Assembly (NCBI RefSeq): GCF_900155655.1
Contig: NZ_LT706987.1
Location: 1,052,700-1,116,699, forward strand
Origin: Prevotella ihumii
GTDB taxonomy: Bacteria; Bacteroidota; Bacteroidia; Bacteroidales; Bacteroidaceae
Direction: 5' to 3'
DNA: 64,000 nucleotides
In this document: positions 8,548 through 17,630 of the stretch, in pieces
How positions within the stretch are numbered: position 1 is the first letter of the stretch
How the letters are laid out: every line of letters starts with the position of its first letter
The notes under the pieces: generated by a model
Databases searched by the model: none
The model's input: only the letters and a program-made list of their open reading frames with translations
Told to the model about the DNA's origin: nothing
Program-made: the position numbers and the translations under genes

Positions 8548-9150
8548 ATGAAATATGTTTTTATTTCGATATTAACAATTCTTTTGGTTAGTTGTCAAGA
8601 AGAAGACGCTAATCATCTTTTGCGTTATTCCATGAAAGATGGAATGATTTTGTATACACAAGAAGATGTGTGTAATTATGAAAGCGCAAACTCTTTTTTA
8701 AATGCAGAGAGCAATTTTAGAAAAAAGCCCGAAGATGTCGTAATAAATCAAGACTCTAAGAAAGATTCGACATATGGATATGACGAAATATTGTCAGTTT
8801 CTTGGGAAAGAGCAAAATTTGGGAAATGGATAGAAAAATATAATTTGGACAAAAAAAAGACATATTTTGTGCAAACCATTAAAGTTATTAAACTTATTCC
8901 GTCTTCTGGTGAATATGCTCTAACAGAAGGTTTCTATAATGATTATAATAAAGATTCTATTGGAGTAAATCTAAATACAGGGAAGAGGGGATTCATTGTT
9001 TCTTCTAGCAACACAAATGGTAGATATGAAGCGTATACTATTATGAAAAAGATTGGATATGATGATAATGGAAACAGTGTCGGTTTTTACTATCCAATTA
9101 AACCATCAAATATTAAATGGAAATATTTTAAAATCAAAACAATATGGTGA
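8548..9150 (+). CDS. Lipoprotein of unknown function, first of a related pair (200 aa)
   Basis: Type II signal peptide with lipobox LLVSC, so the mature protein starts at Cys-16 and should be anchored in a membrane, probably facing the periplasm or surface. An in-frame ATG at 8539 is rejected as start because AGGAGG ends only one base before it; the ATG at 8548 has a spacing of 10. The C-terminal half resembles that of the next gene: GFIVSSSNTNGRYEAYTI and KPSNIKWKY align with GFTNTTNSINGFVTASTI and TPQNLVWQY. Strongly AT-rich compared with the mob genes, suggesting a separate origin as cargo. The stop overlaps the next start (TGATG). Function unknown. Confidence 0.8.
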   Translation: MKYVFISILTILLVSCQEEDANHLLRYSMKDGMILYTQEDVCNYESANSFLNAESNFRKKPEDVVINQDSKKDSTYGYDEILSVSWERAKFGKWIEKYNLDKKKTYFVQTIKVIKLIPSSGEYALTEGFYNDYNKDSIGVNLNTGKRGFIVSSSNTNGRYEAYTIMKKIGYDDNGNSVGFYYPIKPSNIKWKYFKIKTIW

Positions 9151-9175
9151 TGAAAAAACTTTTCTTATTATCAAT

Positions 9176-10556
9176 CAATAGTTCGTTAAAATTTGAGATA
9201 ATTGCTACGCAGCTTTCCTCTGCCAGCCAAAGAGTTCTTTGATAGTATGACTAATTAACTTTCGGTTCGGTATGCTCCGACACCTGTCGAAAATTAATTT
9301 TGCAATGTATGTGCTCGCTATGAGCTCCTTGAAAGAAGCCATGGAATACGGTAGCCCGTTTTCCTTCATCATCACCTTTGCCACATTCTGTGATGCGAAT
9401 GATGCGTTGTAGGAGAAGTCCAACTGATTCTTGTGCCTTGCCTGGCAATGCGCGAGTCCGGTATACTGCTTGGCATCGCGGAAGCAAAACTCGATTTGGA
9501 ATCTTGAGCGGTATGTGCGCAACACTTCCTCACCTGATATGGCTGTCTTTGTAGAGAAGAAAAGTTTGTGCTTGCCGTTCGGCATCACCCAAATGACAAG
9601 ACGCACTTTCTGCTTCAGTGCCTTTGAATAGGCGATGAGTGTGTAAGCTGTGCCTTCAAGTCCTTCGATATGCATCTTCGCCATACGCGTGAGGTCGAGT
9701 TTCTTGTAATTGATTTTCCCGTCAAGTGTTTTGGGACGCCCGGGCTTATTGGAACGAGGTCCCGTGTACACATAGTATAGGCTCGCCGTATCCCTGAAAC
9801 GGCTGACAAGATGAAAGCCTTGCTCCTTGATTCCCTCCACAAACGGACGGATAGAGAAGAAAGCATCAGCGACAACAATATCGGTGACCTTCAACAATTC
9901 TTTCCTGTAGCGTTTGATGACGGCAATGTAATGCTGCACAAGAGTCATGCTACGCAGTTTCAACTCTCTTGTAGAAGGGGTTTGATGGGCACGAAGCATC
10001 ATACAGTTGTTGGCGTAGACATCGACAAGGGCAAGTCCCATAATTTCAATGCCGTGTTTCATGGAACCTGCACAGCCGGACCAGAAAGTACCAACATGCG
10101 GAGTCTTCTTGCCTGACTTACTGATGTAGCTCGGATCTATGGCTATAGCCAGCAGTCCGTCCATGTTCAGATAACGCTGGGAAAGGTAGAGGTTGAACTT
10201 AACCCAGTTGATGCACTTAGCCCGGCTGCGGTTGAAATTCGTTCTGTAGGTCTGCTCGCAATGGGTGCCGTAACGCTCCATTTGAGTGAAATTTATCTTT
10301 CTTTGTATCGCCATGTACAATAAGAGTATTTCCAAGAGTAGATTCTCAAAAGTTTTGCCTAATTTTGCAGATGAGCTTTTGATGGCATCTCTGCAGATTT
10401 CTGTATATTGGTCGAGTGGTTCTGATGTCATTTGCTTTATGTTTTTGCTACTATAAAGTTACTGATAATCAGCCACTTGGCCAAATTTTATTAGTTATAT
10501 TAAGTTAATTAACTCTCTCATTTTCAAACGATTACGTTGGAATTAACGAAGTATTG
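9176..10556 (-). mobile_element. IS4-type insertion sequence, copy 2 (1381 bp)
   Basis: Same length, ends and orientation as the copy at 1494-2874, flanked by the 6-bp duplication atcaat at 9170-9175 and 10557-10562. It interrupts the second lipoprotein gene. About five base differences from copy 1. Confidence 0.95.
9205..10431 (-). CDS. IS4-family DDE transposase, second copy (408 aa)
   Basis: Full-length transposase, same motifs as the first copy: AIDPSYIS, VVADAFFS and Y-2-R-3-E-6-K in YRSRFQIEFCFRDAK. Differences from copy 1 are Ile for Leu after MKHG, Thr for Met in LDLTRMAK and Ala for Ser in STKTAIS; none touches a predicted catalytic residue, so both copies may be active. Confidence 0.92.
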   Translation of the reverse strand: MTSEPLDQYTEICRDAIKSSSAKLGKTFENLLLEILLLYMAIQRKINFTQMERYGTHCEQTYRTNFNRSRAKCINWVKFNLYLSQRYLNMDGLLAIAIDPSYISKSGKKTPHVGTFWSGCAGSMKHGIEIMGLALVDVYANNCMMLRAHQTPSTRELKLRSMTLVQHYIAVIKRYRKELLKVTDIVVADAFFSIRPFVEGIKEQGFHLVSRFRDTASLYYVYTGPRSNKPGRPKTLDGKINYKKLDLTRMAKMHIEGLEGTAYTLIAYSKALKQKVRLVIWVMPNGKHKLFFSTKTAISGEEVLRTYRSRFQIEFCFRDAKQYTGLAHCQARHKNQLDFSYNASFASQNVAKVMMKENGLPYSMASFKELIASTYIAKLIFDRCRSIPNRKLISHTIKELFGWQRKAA

Positions 10557-11260
10557 ATCAATTATGGCTTTTGCCATATCAGTAACATCATGTACTAACG
10601 ATTCACAAGACGAATTGGTTTCAAATGGTACTGCATTATCAAAGCGAACTGCAGAAGATGCAAATACAGTGATTACGGACAAAGGTGAGTTGATTCACCT
10701 TGAAGACACAACTGTATACACGGCTAAACTTTCTGACTTTATTTCAACTACTAATTCTGAGCCCGACGCTTGGAGTTCCAATCAAACACGAGCTTCAAAC
10801 GATTCGTATCCCAAGAAAATAACGGTAAAAGGGTTTGATCGCAAAGAACAATTTGGTGGGTATAAAAAAATGATTTTTTCAGATGCAGAAAAATATGGTT
10901 TATACAAAGGCAGTATATATTTAGTATGCTTTTATAAGATATATAAAGACTTAGCCCAAAGTAACAATGAGAGTATTAAACCTAGAAACTATAACACAAA
11001 CCCAGATGATGTTGCAATGGGATGGGCACCAGATGAATATGACAAAAACGGTAAATTAATAAAAGGCTTCACAAATACAACGAATAGTATAAATGGTTTT
11101 GTAACAGCATCAACCATCTTACGTTATGTGAAGTGTGACATAAGTGGGGCTTCTTATGATAGATTTATCCCTTATACTCCTCAAAATTTAGTTTGGCAGT
11201 ATGTTTTAAACTATTCTGAGAGTTGGGATTAATTAGATATTTATGTAAGGATTAATGTAT

Positions 11261-11298
11261 AAAAAATGATATTTGTATTTTTACGAATATCATTTTTT
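11261..11298 (+). terminator. Terminator after the lipoprotein pair
   Basis: A 13-bp perfect stem, AAAAAATGATATT with AATATCATTTTTT, 12-nt loop, ending in a T run. Works in either direction. The following stretch to 11551 shows no gene. Confidence 0.75.
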
Positions 11299-11551
11299 AT
11301 ACAACCTGTTTCGTAATAGTTTTATAAAATTAAAGTAATCGTCTGAATTAAGTCCTCATTCATAGTGTAAGCCTCGTACTCCTTTCCTTTATGCTCAAAC
11401 ACCACATTTAATTATCCACATATTATGTTTGCAGGAAGACTGTCAAGAGTCGTTGCATTTTAATTGCAGCTTTTATCGCCTCAAAACACTATAAATAAGA
11501 CGACTTCGTTCGGATGTTACATACGGAGGATTCTCCTTGATTTATTTTCCA

Positions 11552-11839
11552 TCACTTATAATTATCTTCCAACATCTTCTCCAAATCCGAAGCCTTGTAG
11601 AGAATCTTCCCTGCAAATTGTGTGTAGGGAATAATTCTCCTGTCCCGATAGTCTTGCAAGGTGCGAGGGCTGATATACAGCCGCTCGCATACTTCCTTAC
11701 CCGTCAGGAAATGCTCACCGCCAAACAGCGGTTTGTGTGTCTGTGCCACTTCCTTTATCCGTCTGTTCACTCCCTCAACTGCGGAGAGCACCACCAGCAT
11801 ATCGTCCGCATCCATGTTCAAGTCTCTTACCTGTTCCAT
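11552..11839 (-). CDS. Helix-turn-helix, excisionase-like protein (95 aa)
   Basis: Small DNA-binding protein. Residues about 45-92 form a MerR/HTH_17-type winged helix: FLTGKEVCERLYISPRTLQD followed by YRDRRIIPYTQ and KILYKASDLEKML. Proteins of this type in Bacteroides mobile elements are directionality factors or regulators of excision. It follows a second HTH gene of the same type with a 25-bp gap, so both are likely one transcript on the strand opposite to the integrases. Assignment of the role is by family and context. Confidence 0.85.
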   Translation of the reverse strand: MEQVRDLNMDADDMLVVLSAVEGVNRRIKEVAQTHKPLFGGEHFLTGKEVCERLYISPRTLQDYRDRRIIPYTQFAGKILYKASDLEKMLEDNYK

Positions 11840-11864
11840 ATTTCTCTTTCCTTATTTGTTATTT

Positions 11865-12152
11865 TTAAATTTGTCTTTTCGATTTATCCGATTTGGTTTG
11901 GAGCAATAGCTCCACATCCTCACGCCTGTAATAGCACTTATGCCCGATTTGCGAGAAAGGCAACACACCTGTATCCCGATGGTGCTGCAATGTGCGCTTG
12001 CTGATGTTAAGCAACTTGCATACATCACCGTTGTGCAGCCAATCGGTGTGCTTGCTTTGTTCCCCGAATACCTTGTGGCAGGTCTCGGCAAGACAGAGAA
12101 TCTCATTCTTGAGCCTTGTCCAATTTGAATCCGTAATGATAAAATATCCCAT
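11865..12152 (-). CDS. Helix-turn-helix, excisionase-like protein (95 aa)
   Basis: Starts MGYFIITDSNWTRLKNE; an upstream in-frame start at 12200 would add 16 residues with no family-like sequence and is not preferred. The HTH lies at about residues 37-85: WLHNGDVCKLLNISKRTLQH, then DTGVLPFSQIGHKCYYRRED. Same architecture as the downstream gene, which suggests an old duplication or a heteromeric pair. Expressed from the minus strand, probably from the promoter at 12386-12415 through a leader of about 220 nt. Confidence 0.85.
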   Translation of the reverse strand: MGYFIITDSNWTRLKNEILCLAETCHKVFGEQSKHTDWLHNGDVCKLLNISKRTLQHHRDTGVLPFSQIGHKCYYRREDVELLLQTKSDKSKRQI

Positions 12153-12385
12153 AGTTTTATAATTGTTTTGTTTGTAATTCCGTCTTATTGGTATTGACAA
12201 TACCTTTGCCTGTTCTGCGTTTCACCGCACGTTTATGCCTGCAAAAATATGATGAGTTTGTCATACTTCAAAGCAGCAGGGAACAGCAGGGAAATATCGG
12301 GAATTTCAAGGAAAAGCTAACGCATTTTATCGGCAGCCGTTTGCACCTTCTTACCCTGTTTTCTTCTTTCACCGTCCGTTGGGTA

Positions 12386-12415
12386 CAAAGATACGGTGAT
12401 GCATCTCCTATTCAA
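12386..12415 (-). promoter_or_regulatory. Promoter for the HTH gene pair
   Basis: Minus-strand TTG, 19-bp spacer, TATCTTTG (box at 12386-12393). Exact Bacteroidetes spacing. The leader to the start at 12152 is long, about 220 nt, and may hold regulation. The rest of 12153-12743 has no convincing gene. Confidence 0.65.
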
Positions 12416-12743
12416 TCGTTTTTCGCCCAAGTGGCAGCTTGTGGCACTCTTGGTGTAAACAAACGCTACCTTATTTCTGTGCTGATACTATTGTTTGCAA
12501 TATCGGTGCAGAATACCGCATACATGCGCAAAAGGTACACTCCTGCCTCTGCCTTTTCTTGTTATTTTATCATCTTCTTTGACTTAGTTTTAGTTTAAAT
12601 CAGTCTTTTCTCTCTCTATTTCCATAAAAATCCATGAGAAATTCATAGCCAATGAGTGCAACATTATGCAAGCACTCCCCGAATGCTTGGAACTTTCCCA
12701 TTCTCTTCGTAACTTCACTCTTGGAAACCAAACCAAGCAGATA

Positions 12744-14047
12744 ATGAAAAAGAATGCAGATAAAGGCAAATCGGAGGGCGAAAACAATATGCCCAAGCAA
12801 AGGAAGACTTCCTCAAAAAACGGTGAGATAGAAACCTATCTTTCCTCTCGCTATGAGTTCAGATACAACACGGTGTTGGGAAGAACTGAATACAGGGACA
12901 AGGACGATACTCACTTCTCAAAAGTGGGTCGCTATGAAATCAACACGCTCCGCAGGGAACTTGACAACGATGTGGGGATTATCACATCTTCCGACAACCT
13001 CTATTCCATCATCGAGAGCAGCTTCTCGCCACGCATCAACCCCATACAAGAGTATTTCAAAGCGTTGCCCTTGCTGGATATAGGCAGTAGTTGTAGTAAC
13101 ACTAACGAATACAATAGTTGCCGCAATGCTTCCTCCCTTTCACTGAAAGCCATTCCTGACTTGGCAAGTTGCGTAGTTGTTCGCAACTCTGACAAGTGGC
13201 TGCCGTACCTTACTAAATGGCTCGTAGCAGTGGTTGCCAATGCCATGGATAACCGTGAGTGCCGTAACCATACCTGTCTTGTACTAACAGGCGAGCAGGG
13301 CAAGTTCAAGACAACGTTCCTTGACTTGCTTTGTCCTCCTGCTTTGCATGGTTACAGCTACACGGGCAAGATATATCCGCAGGAGAAGGACACACTTACC
13401 TATATCGGGCAAAACCTCATCGTAAACATCGACGACCAACTTAAAGCCCTCAACAAGCGTGACGAGAACGAACTGAAAAACCTCATCACCTGCCCGATGG
13501 TCAAGTATCGTATGCCCTATGATAAATATGTGGAGGAACACCCCCACTTGGCAAGTTTCGTGGCATCGGTAAACGGCAACGACTTTCTTACAGACCCTAC
13601 AGGAAGCAGACGCTTCCTGCCCTTTGAAGTGCTTTCCATAAATATTGAGAGAGCAAAAGCTATCTCGATGGACAATGTTTATGCGGAAGCCAAAGCCCTG
13701 TTAAAGTTAGGTTTTCGCTATTGGTTTGATGATGACGAGATTGCCGAACTATATAGAGAGAGTGAAGACTTTCAAGTACAAACTGCAGAGATGGAGCTTT
13801 TGTTGCGTTGTTTTAAAAGCCAACGGAGGATGAAAGTTATTCGTTAATGACCACTACGGAGATACTCACTTATTTGGGTATTTATACTCACCAATCACTT
13901 GTTGCCAAGCGTATGGGCGAAGCCTTGAAGAAAGCAGGATACATAAAGGTGAGCAAACGAAGAAACGGAGGTAGCCCCATCTATGTCTACAAAATTAGGA
14001 AAATCTTGCCCTGCCCGCTCCTTAAAACTTGTAGTAGCCAAATGTAG
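12744..14047 (+). pseudogene. VapE-type ATPase/helicase, frameshifted near the C-terminus
   Basis: Virulence-associated-E domain protein, a P-loop ATPase thought to unwind DNA in mobile-element replication. Walker A is LTGEQGKFKTT; IVNIDDQL is the likely Walker B. Preferred start is the ATG at 12744. The frame ends early at 13847, but the adjacent frame continues at once as EKPTEDESYSLMTTTEIL and runs to 14047 with a winged-helix-like tail. Restoring one base between 13814 and 13815 (TTTT to TTTTG) joins the two. The tail encodes TYLGIYTHQSLVAKRMGEAL, so it is part of the same protein. Either a real frameshift or a sequencing error. Confidence 0.8.
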
Positions 14048-14229
14048 TAGAATGTGTAGTATTGTCTTATACTACAAAGTAACACTGATTATCAATCACT
14101 TATCACAAAATAGTATGTAGTAAGAAGAAAGATGAAAAAGTTTGGAGGGGGAAAACTTTGGAAACAGTAAAACCATAAAAACAGACAAATATAAATAATT
14201 ATCATTCAACCCATTAAAGTATCAAAGCA

Positions 14230-15234
14230 ATGAAAGAAGAAGATTTATCACGCATCAAGCAATACCCCATCGTGGAGTATCTTGAAAGGAAAGGCATCAA
14301 GCCTGTACGTAGGACACCTTCCTATGTGCTGTACCGCTCACCACTCAGAGAGGAAACGCATCCGAGTTTTAAGGTGGACACACAGAAGAACCTCTGGATA
14401 GACTATGCCGAAGGTAGGGGCGGAAGTATCATTGACCTCTGTATGCGTTTGGAGAGCTGCACGCTATCGGAAGCCATTTGCCGTTTGGAACAAAACGCTT
14501 CCGATAATATAACATATAGTTCTCGTAAAGACTTCGTGCCAAATAATTCCCAGCCTGTGATGGCTGTAAATGGAGCAAGGAGACTGATAGAAATATCAGA
14601 CACCCTGCCACCACATTTGCAGGAATATCTTACGAAGGAACGCTGCATTGACATGGAAAAGGCTATACCTTTCCTCAAATGTATCAGCTATGAGGTAAGG
14701 AGCAGACTCTATCAAGCCATCGGCTATGCTAATCTCTCTGGCGGCTATGAGCTTCGTGACGACAAGACGTTCAAGGGAACGATAGCTCCGAAGGACATTA
14801 CTCTGATATTTACGGACAAACAGACAAAACACGCAATAGACAAGCCACTGCCTGTATGCGTGTTTGAGGGCTTTATGGACTTCCTCTCCTTTCTTTCAAT
14901 GAAAGAGGAGATAGCCAGCCACTGCCTTGTGATGAACTCCGTGAGCAATGTGGCAAGGACAGTTCGCTATCTGAACGATCAACACCTGCCCCATATCCTT
15001 GCCTTCCTTGACAATGATGAAGCAGGGCGAAGGGCTACTAACGATTTCATCAGAGCTGGTTTCAAGGTGGAGGATATGTCCCGATATTACAAGGACTTCA
15101 AAGACCTCAACGAGTTTCATGTCAGCCGTATGCGTAAACAGGAGCAGCAGAAAGTGCAGGAACGGATACGGATGTCGGTTAAAGAACAAAATCAAAACAT
15201 GAAATCAAAACAAGTCAAACATAAAATGAGATAA
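14230..15234 (+). CDS. TOPRIM-domain DNA primase-like protein (334 aa)
   Basis: Probable primase for element DNA. The N-terminal CHC2-like region (residues 1-95, SPLREETHPSFKVD and GGSIIDLCMRL) keeps the fold sequence but lacks the zinc-binding cysteines. The TOPRIM domain at about 215-290 shows VFEGFMDFLSF (acidic motif) and LAFLDNDEAGRRA (DxD motif). The charged C-terminus is lysine/glutamine-rich. It follows the VapE gene on the same strand with a 180-bp gap, the usual order in Bacteroidales mobilizable elements. Confidence 0.9.
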   Translation: MKEEDLSRIKQYPIVEYLERKGIKPVRRTPSYVLYRSPLREETHPSFKVDTQKNLWIDYAEGRGGSIIDLCMRLESCTLSEAICRLEQNASDNITYSSRKDFVPNNSQPVMAVNGARRLIEISDTLPPHLQEYLTKERCIDMEKAIPFLKCISYEVRSRLYQAIGYANLSGGYELRDDKTFKGTIAPKDITLIFTDKQTKHAIDKPLPVCVFEGFMDFLSFLSMKEEIASHCLVMNSVSNVARTVRYLNDQHLPHILAFLDNDEAGRRATNDFIRAGFKVEDMSRYYKDFKDLNEFHVSRMRKQEQQKVQERIRMSVKEQNQNMKSKQVKHKMR

Positions 15235-15268
15235 AAACATAGAAAAGCAAAAAGTCAGTAACGAGGGA

Positions 15269-15697
15269 ATGAAGAATACAATCCATTCCGACAAGCAGTA
15301 TTTTGGACTAAATCAGATAGAAAATTCGTCTGAACATATCATTGCCGAACTTCGGGCAAGGAAAGCAAGACTTATTCAAGAGCCTAACGAACAGAACACA
15401 GAGAACACTACGCACTCTGAACCTGCGCAGCATACAGAGAACGCAACCGTTCAAAGGCGCATCAGTGCCAAGATGAGAAGGGAAACGCTCGAAGCCTACA
15501 AGCAAACCTACCTTGTCCCAACAAGACTGAGCAACCGAAAGGCGGTCTATCTGAGCCGAGAAACGCAGGAGCGTGCCGACTTCATCGTGCGCAGATTGGG
15601 CGACAGGGGCAGCAACCTTTCAAGTTTCGTGGAAAACATCGTGCGCCTCCATCTGGAGGAGTATGGTGAAGACATAGAGAAATGGAGGAGATTGTAA
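15269..15697 (+). CDS. DUF3408 family protein (142 aa)
   Basis: Small basic protein found in Bacteroides transmissible elements. The first 65 residues are polar and look disordered; residues about 68-138 carry the conserved part with AVYLSRETQERADFIVRRLG and SSFVENIVRLHLEEYGED, resembling a ribbon-helix-helix DNA-binding fold. Located just before the putative oriT and the mobilization genes, so a role at the relaxosome or in copy control is plausible but not shown. 34 bp after the primase, probably co-transcribed, and followed by a terminator. Confidence 0.85.
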   Translation: MKNTIHSDKQYFGLNQIENSSEHIIAELRARKARLIQEPNEQNTENTTHSEPAQHTENATVQRRISAKMRRETLEAYKQTYLVPTRLSNRKAVYLSRETQERADFIVRRLGDRGSNLSSFVENIVRLHLEEYGEDIEKWRRL

Positions 15698-15705
15698 ATC
15701 ACAGG

Positions 15706-15769
15706 AAAAGGGTCGAGGACTTTTGGGAAAAGGGGCTATTATTCCACTCAAAACCCTCAACCCTTTTTT
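15706..15769 (+). terminator. Terminator after the DUF3408 gene
   Basis: AAAAGGGTCGAGG at 15706-15718 pairs with CCTCAACCCTTTT around 15755-15767 with one mismatch, followed by T residues. Separates the replication block from the mobilization block. Confidence 0.6.
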
Positions 15770-15914
15770 AGAGAACATAGCAACAGAAATTGGTCAAACA
15801 TACTGAATGATGGGAACACCACGAACGCAGTTAAACACAGAATGCGCGGCATTTACTTTTCTGCAGCAAAACGCCTTGTGCGTAAACGTTTCGTTAGCTG
15901 ATATTGCAAGACGT

Positions 15915-15965
15915 CAGTTTGTACCCACAAACTGCTCTTGCTCCCCTCGTCAGACTGTCGGGGAG
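15915..15965. other. Candidate origin of transfer (oriT)
   Basis: Two hairpins stand next to each other: CAGTTTGT/ACAAACTG (8-bp stem, loop accc, 15915-15934) and CTCCCC/GGGGAG (15941-15965). They lie within a 360-bp gene-free region immediately upstream of mobC and the relaxase, where oriT is normally found in elements of this type. No nick site can be assigned by eye. Confidence 0.5.
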
Positions 15966-16059
15966 ATTAGACCGTAATCACTACGTTCTCATCGGTCAGC
16001 ATTCAGAAATTAAGCAACAACAAATCATCTATAATGATTAACTCTTAAAGGAAACTTAT

Positions 16060-16485
16060 ATGAATAGATACAAAGGAAAAGCTGCCCGATGGCAGTCAAA
16101 GGATAAGGAAGAACAGCGGATGAACAAGACAGAGTTCATCAAGATAAGATGCACCTTAGAGGAGAAGCATCGTATCAAGTCAAAAGCGGAAAGTACAGGG
16201 CGGAAGTTCTCAGAGTACTGCCGTGAGATACTCCTTAACGGAGAAGTAACAGCTGTTCCCAAGATGACAGACAATGAGAGGGAAGCCATTGCCATTCTTC
16301 AACATACAGGAAGGTTCTACGGGCAGGTTTCCAATCTCATCAAGCTCAAGGACGAGGATTGGCTACATATCACCAAGAACCTTTCGCTATGTGCCAAAGA
16401 GGCATTTAAGCGGTTTTACGACCCGCATTTTCGTGTGGATGATGAGGTATATAAGGTCTTAAATCTAACAAGAAATGATAGGTAA
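16060..16485 (+). CDS. MobC-like relaxosome accessory protein (141 aa)
   Basis: Basic DNA-binding partner of the relaxase. The N-terminus is very basic; residues about 22-62 (TEFIKIRCTLEEKHRIKSKA and GRKFSEYCREILL) fit the ribbon-helix-helix of MobC proteins; the C-terminal half contains the conserved QVSNLIKL. The stop overlaps the relaxase start by 11 bp, so the two are translationally coupled. It should bind oriT just upstream. Confidence 0.88.
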   Translation: MNRYKGKAARWQSKDKEEQRMNKTEFIKIRCTLEEKHRIKSKAESTGRKFSEYCREILLNGEVTAVPKMTDNEREAIAILQHTGRFYGQVSNLIKLKDEDWLHITKNLSLCAKEAFKRFYDPHFRVDDEVYKVLNLTRNDR

Positions 16486-17536
16486 ATGCAAGGCGATAGC
16501 GCACGGAAGCACAGCTTTGGACTATATTTTCAGGGAAGGCAAACTCGGTAGTCGGCTTGCATTCCACAATCTTTGCAGCAGAGATCCAAAGACCATCTAC
16601 GAGGAAATGAAAGTAGTCAGCGATTACAACAGCCGTTGCAGGAACAAGTTTCTCCGTATCGAAATCGGCATCGCACCGCAGGACGAGAAAAAACTGCCCG
16701 TGTCCGAACTGATGCGGATCGCCCATTTGTTTGCCAAGCTAATGGGACTTGACAACCATCAATGGGTGGCGGTAACGCACAAGGACACTGACAACACACA
16801 CATTCACATCATTGCCAACCGCATCAGTCTGTACGGAGAAGTCTATGATACCACTTTTGTGAGCAACAGGGCAGCAAGGATGGCGGAGGAAATCAGTCGG
16901 GAGAAAGGCTTGACCATCGCAAAGGAGGTCAAGGCGAAAAAGCAGCATCAGGAGCCAAAAGCCAGTCCAATAAGAGAGCAGACAAAACAGCAAGTACAAC
17001 AAATCTGCTATGCCCTGCTTGACAAGTACAAAGGTATAGGTATCACCAGGCATTCCATGTTCCTTTACGAGTTGAACAAGAACGGCATCACCATAGAGCG
17101 TATGAAGAACAAGCAGGGCAAGGTCTATGGCTTGAAGTTCTCATTTGGTGGACAATCGTTCAAGGCTTCCGAAATCGGCAGGGAGTTCGGCTACCATTCC
17201 TTGCAGAAGAACTTTGAAACAACCAACAAGGAAGAATCAAGGAAACCACATCTAACAGTACAAGAGCCAACAGACAAGAACAAATATCCCGATACAGGTT
17301 ATCAACTCATACCTCCAAGCCGCTCCTCAATTTCACGAGACAATGACACACCACAAGTGCAGAATCCCATTGGTGCGGTGGCAGACACCATCGTTAGCGC
17401 AGCCGATGAAGTTGTGGAAGAGTTAGGCGATTTGATTACACCTACTACGCAAGGCAATGACTATGTCGAAGCTGCATGGCAGCGCAAACTCAGATACCAA
17501 GCTAACAGAAAGAAGAAACGTGGAAGGGGATTATAA
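16475..17536 (+). CDS. Relaxase / mobilization nuclease (353 aa)
   Basis: Nicks oriT and pilots the strand into the recipient. The nuclease domain fills residues 1-150: a candidate catalytic tyrosine in ALDYIF (about 18), a conserved FHNLCSRDP, and the metal-binding motif HIHIIANRI (about 109-117). A helical region with coiled-coil character follows (150-240), then a polar tail ending RKKKRGRGL. Type resembles the Bacteroides P-type mobilization relaxases. Transfer would require a conjugative helper, since no pore genes are present. Confidence 0.92.
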   Translation: MIGKCKAIAHGSTALDYIFREGKLGSRLAFHNLCSRDPKTIYEEMKVVSDYNSRCRNKFLRIEIGIAPQDEKKLPVSELMRIAHLFAKLMGLDNHQWVAVTHKDTDNTHIHIIANRISLYGEVYDTTFVSNRAARMAEEISREKGLTIAKEVKAKKQHQEPKASPIREQTKQQVQQICYALLDKYKGIGITRHSMFLYELNKNGITIERMKNKQGKVYGLKFSFGGQSFKASEIGREFGYHSLQKNFETTNKEESRKPHLTVQEPTDKNKYPDTGYQLIPPSRSSISRDNDTPQVQNPIGAVADTIVSAADEVVEELGDLITPTTQGNDYVEAAWQRKLRYQANRKKKRGRGL

Positions 17537-17583
17537 CTCACGCCTGAACAAAATGCAGAAAGAAGAATATCTCATTAAAAATG

Positions 17584-17630
17584 CTTGTTATTCGGTAACA
17601 AAGTATTATCTTTGCAAACGGAATAACAAG
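17584..17630 (+). promoter_or_regulatory. Promoter embedded in an inverted repeat
   Basis: TTG (17585-17587), 19-bp spacer, TATCTTTG (17607-17614): a near-ideal Bacteroidetes promoter. It is bracketed by CTTGTTATTC (17584-17593) and GAATAACAAG (17621-17630), a 10-bp perfect inverted repeat that could be an operator. No protein gene follows; a hairpin GTTACCT/AGGTAAC at 17686-17716 lies about 70-100 nt downstream. Confidence 0.6.

Larger units (their letters stand above)
9150..11232 (+). pseudogene. Second lipoprotein gene, split by an IS in its signal peptide
   Basis: The original ATG is at 9150-9152 and overlaps the upstream stop. Codons run to 9175, where the 1381-bp IS is inserted; reading resumes at 10563. 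Removing the IS and one copy of the 6-bp duplication atcaat restores MKKLFLLSIMAFAISVTSC, a normal lipoprotein signal peptide with lipobox, followed by an uninterrupted frame to 11232 (about 230 aa in total). A methionine at 10564 opens a 222-residue remnant that keeps the lipobox but has lost the positive N-terminus, so correct export is doubtful. The protein is a paralogue of the preceding lipoprotein. Unknown function; inactive or altered here. Confidence 0.88.

Noticed and set aside
12188..12598. 136-codon plus-strand frame before the VapE gene
   Set aside because: Low-complexity Phe/Ser/Leu composition, no start context, and it runs against the HTH gene promoter at 12386-12415.
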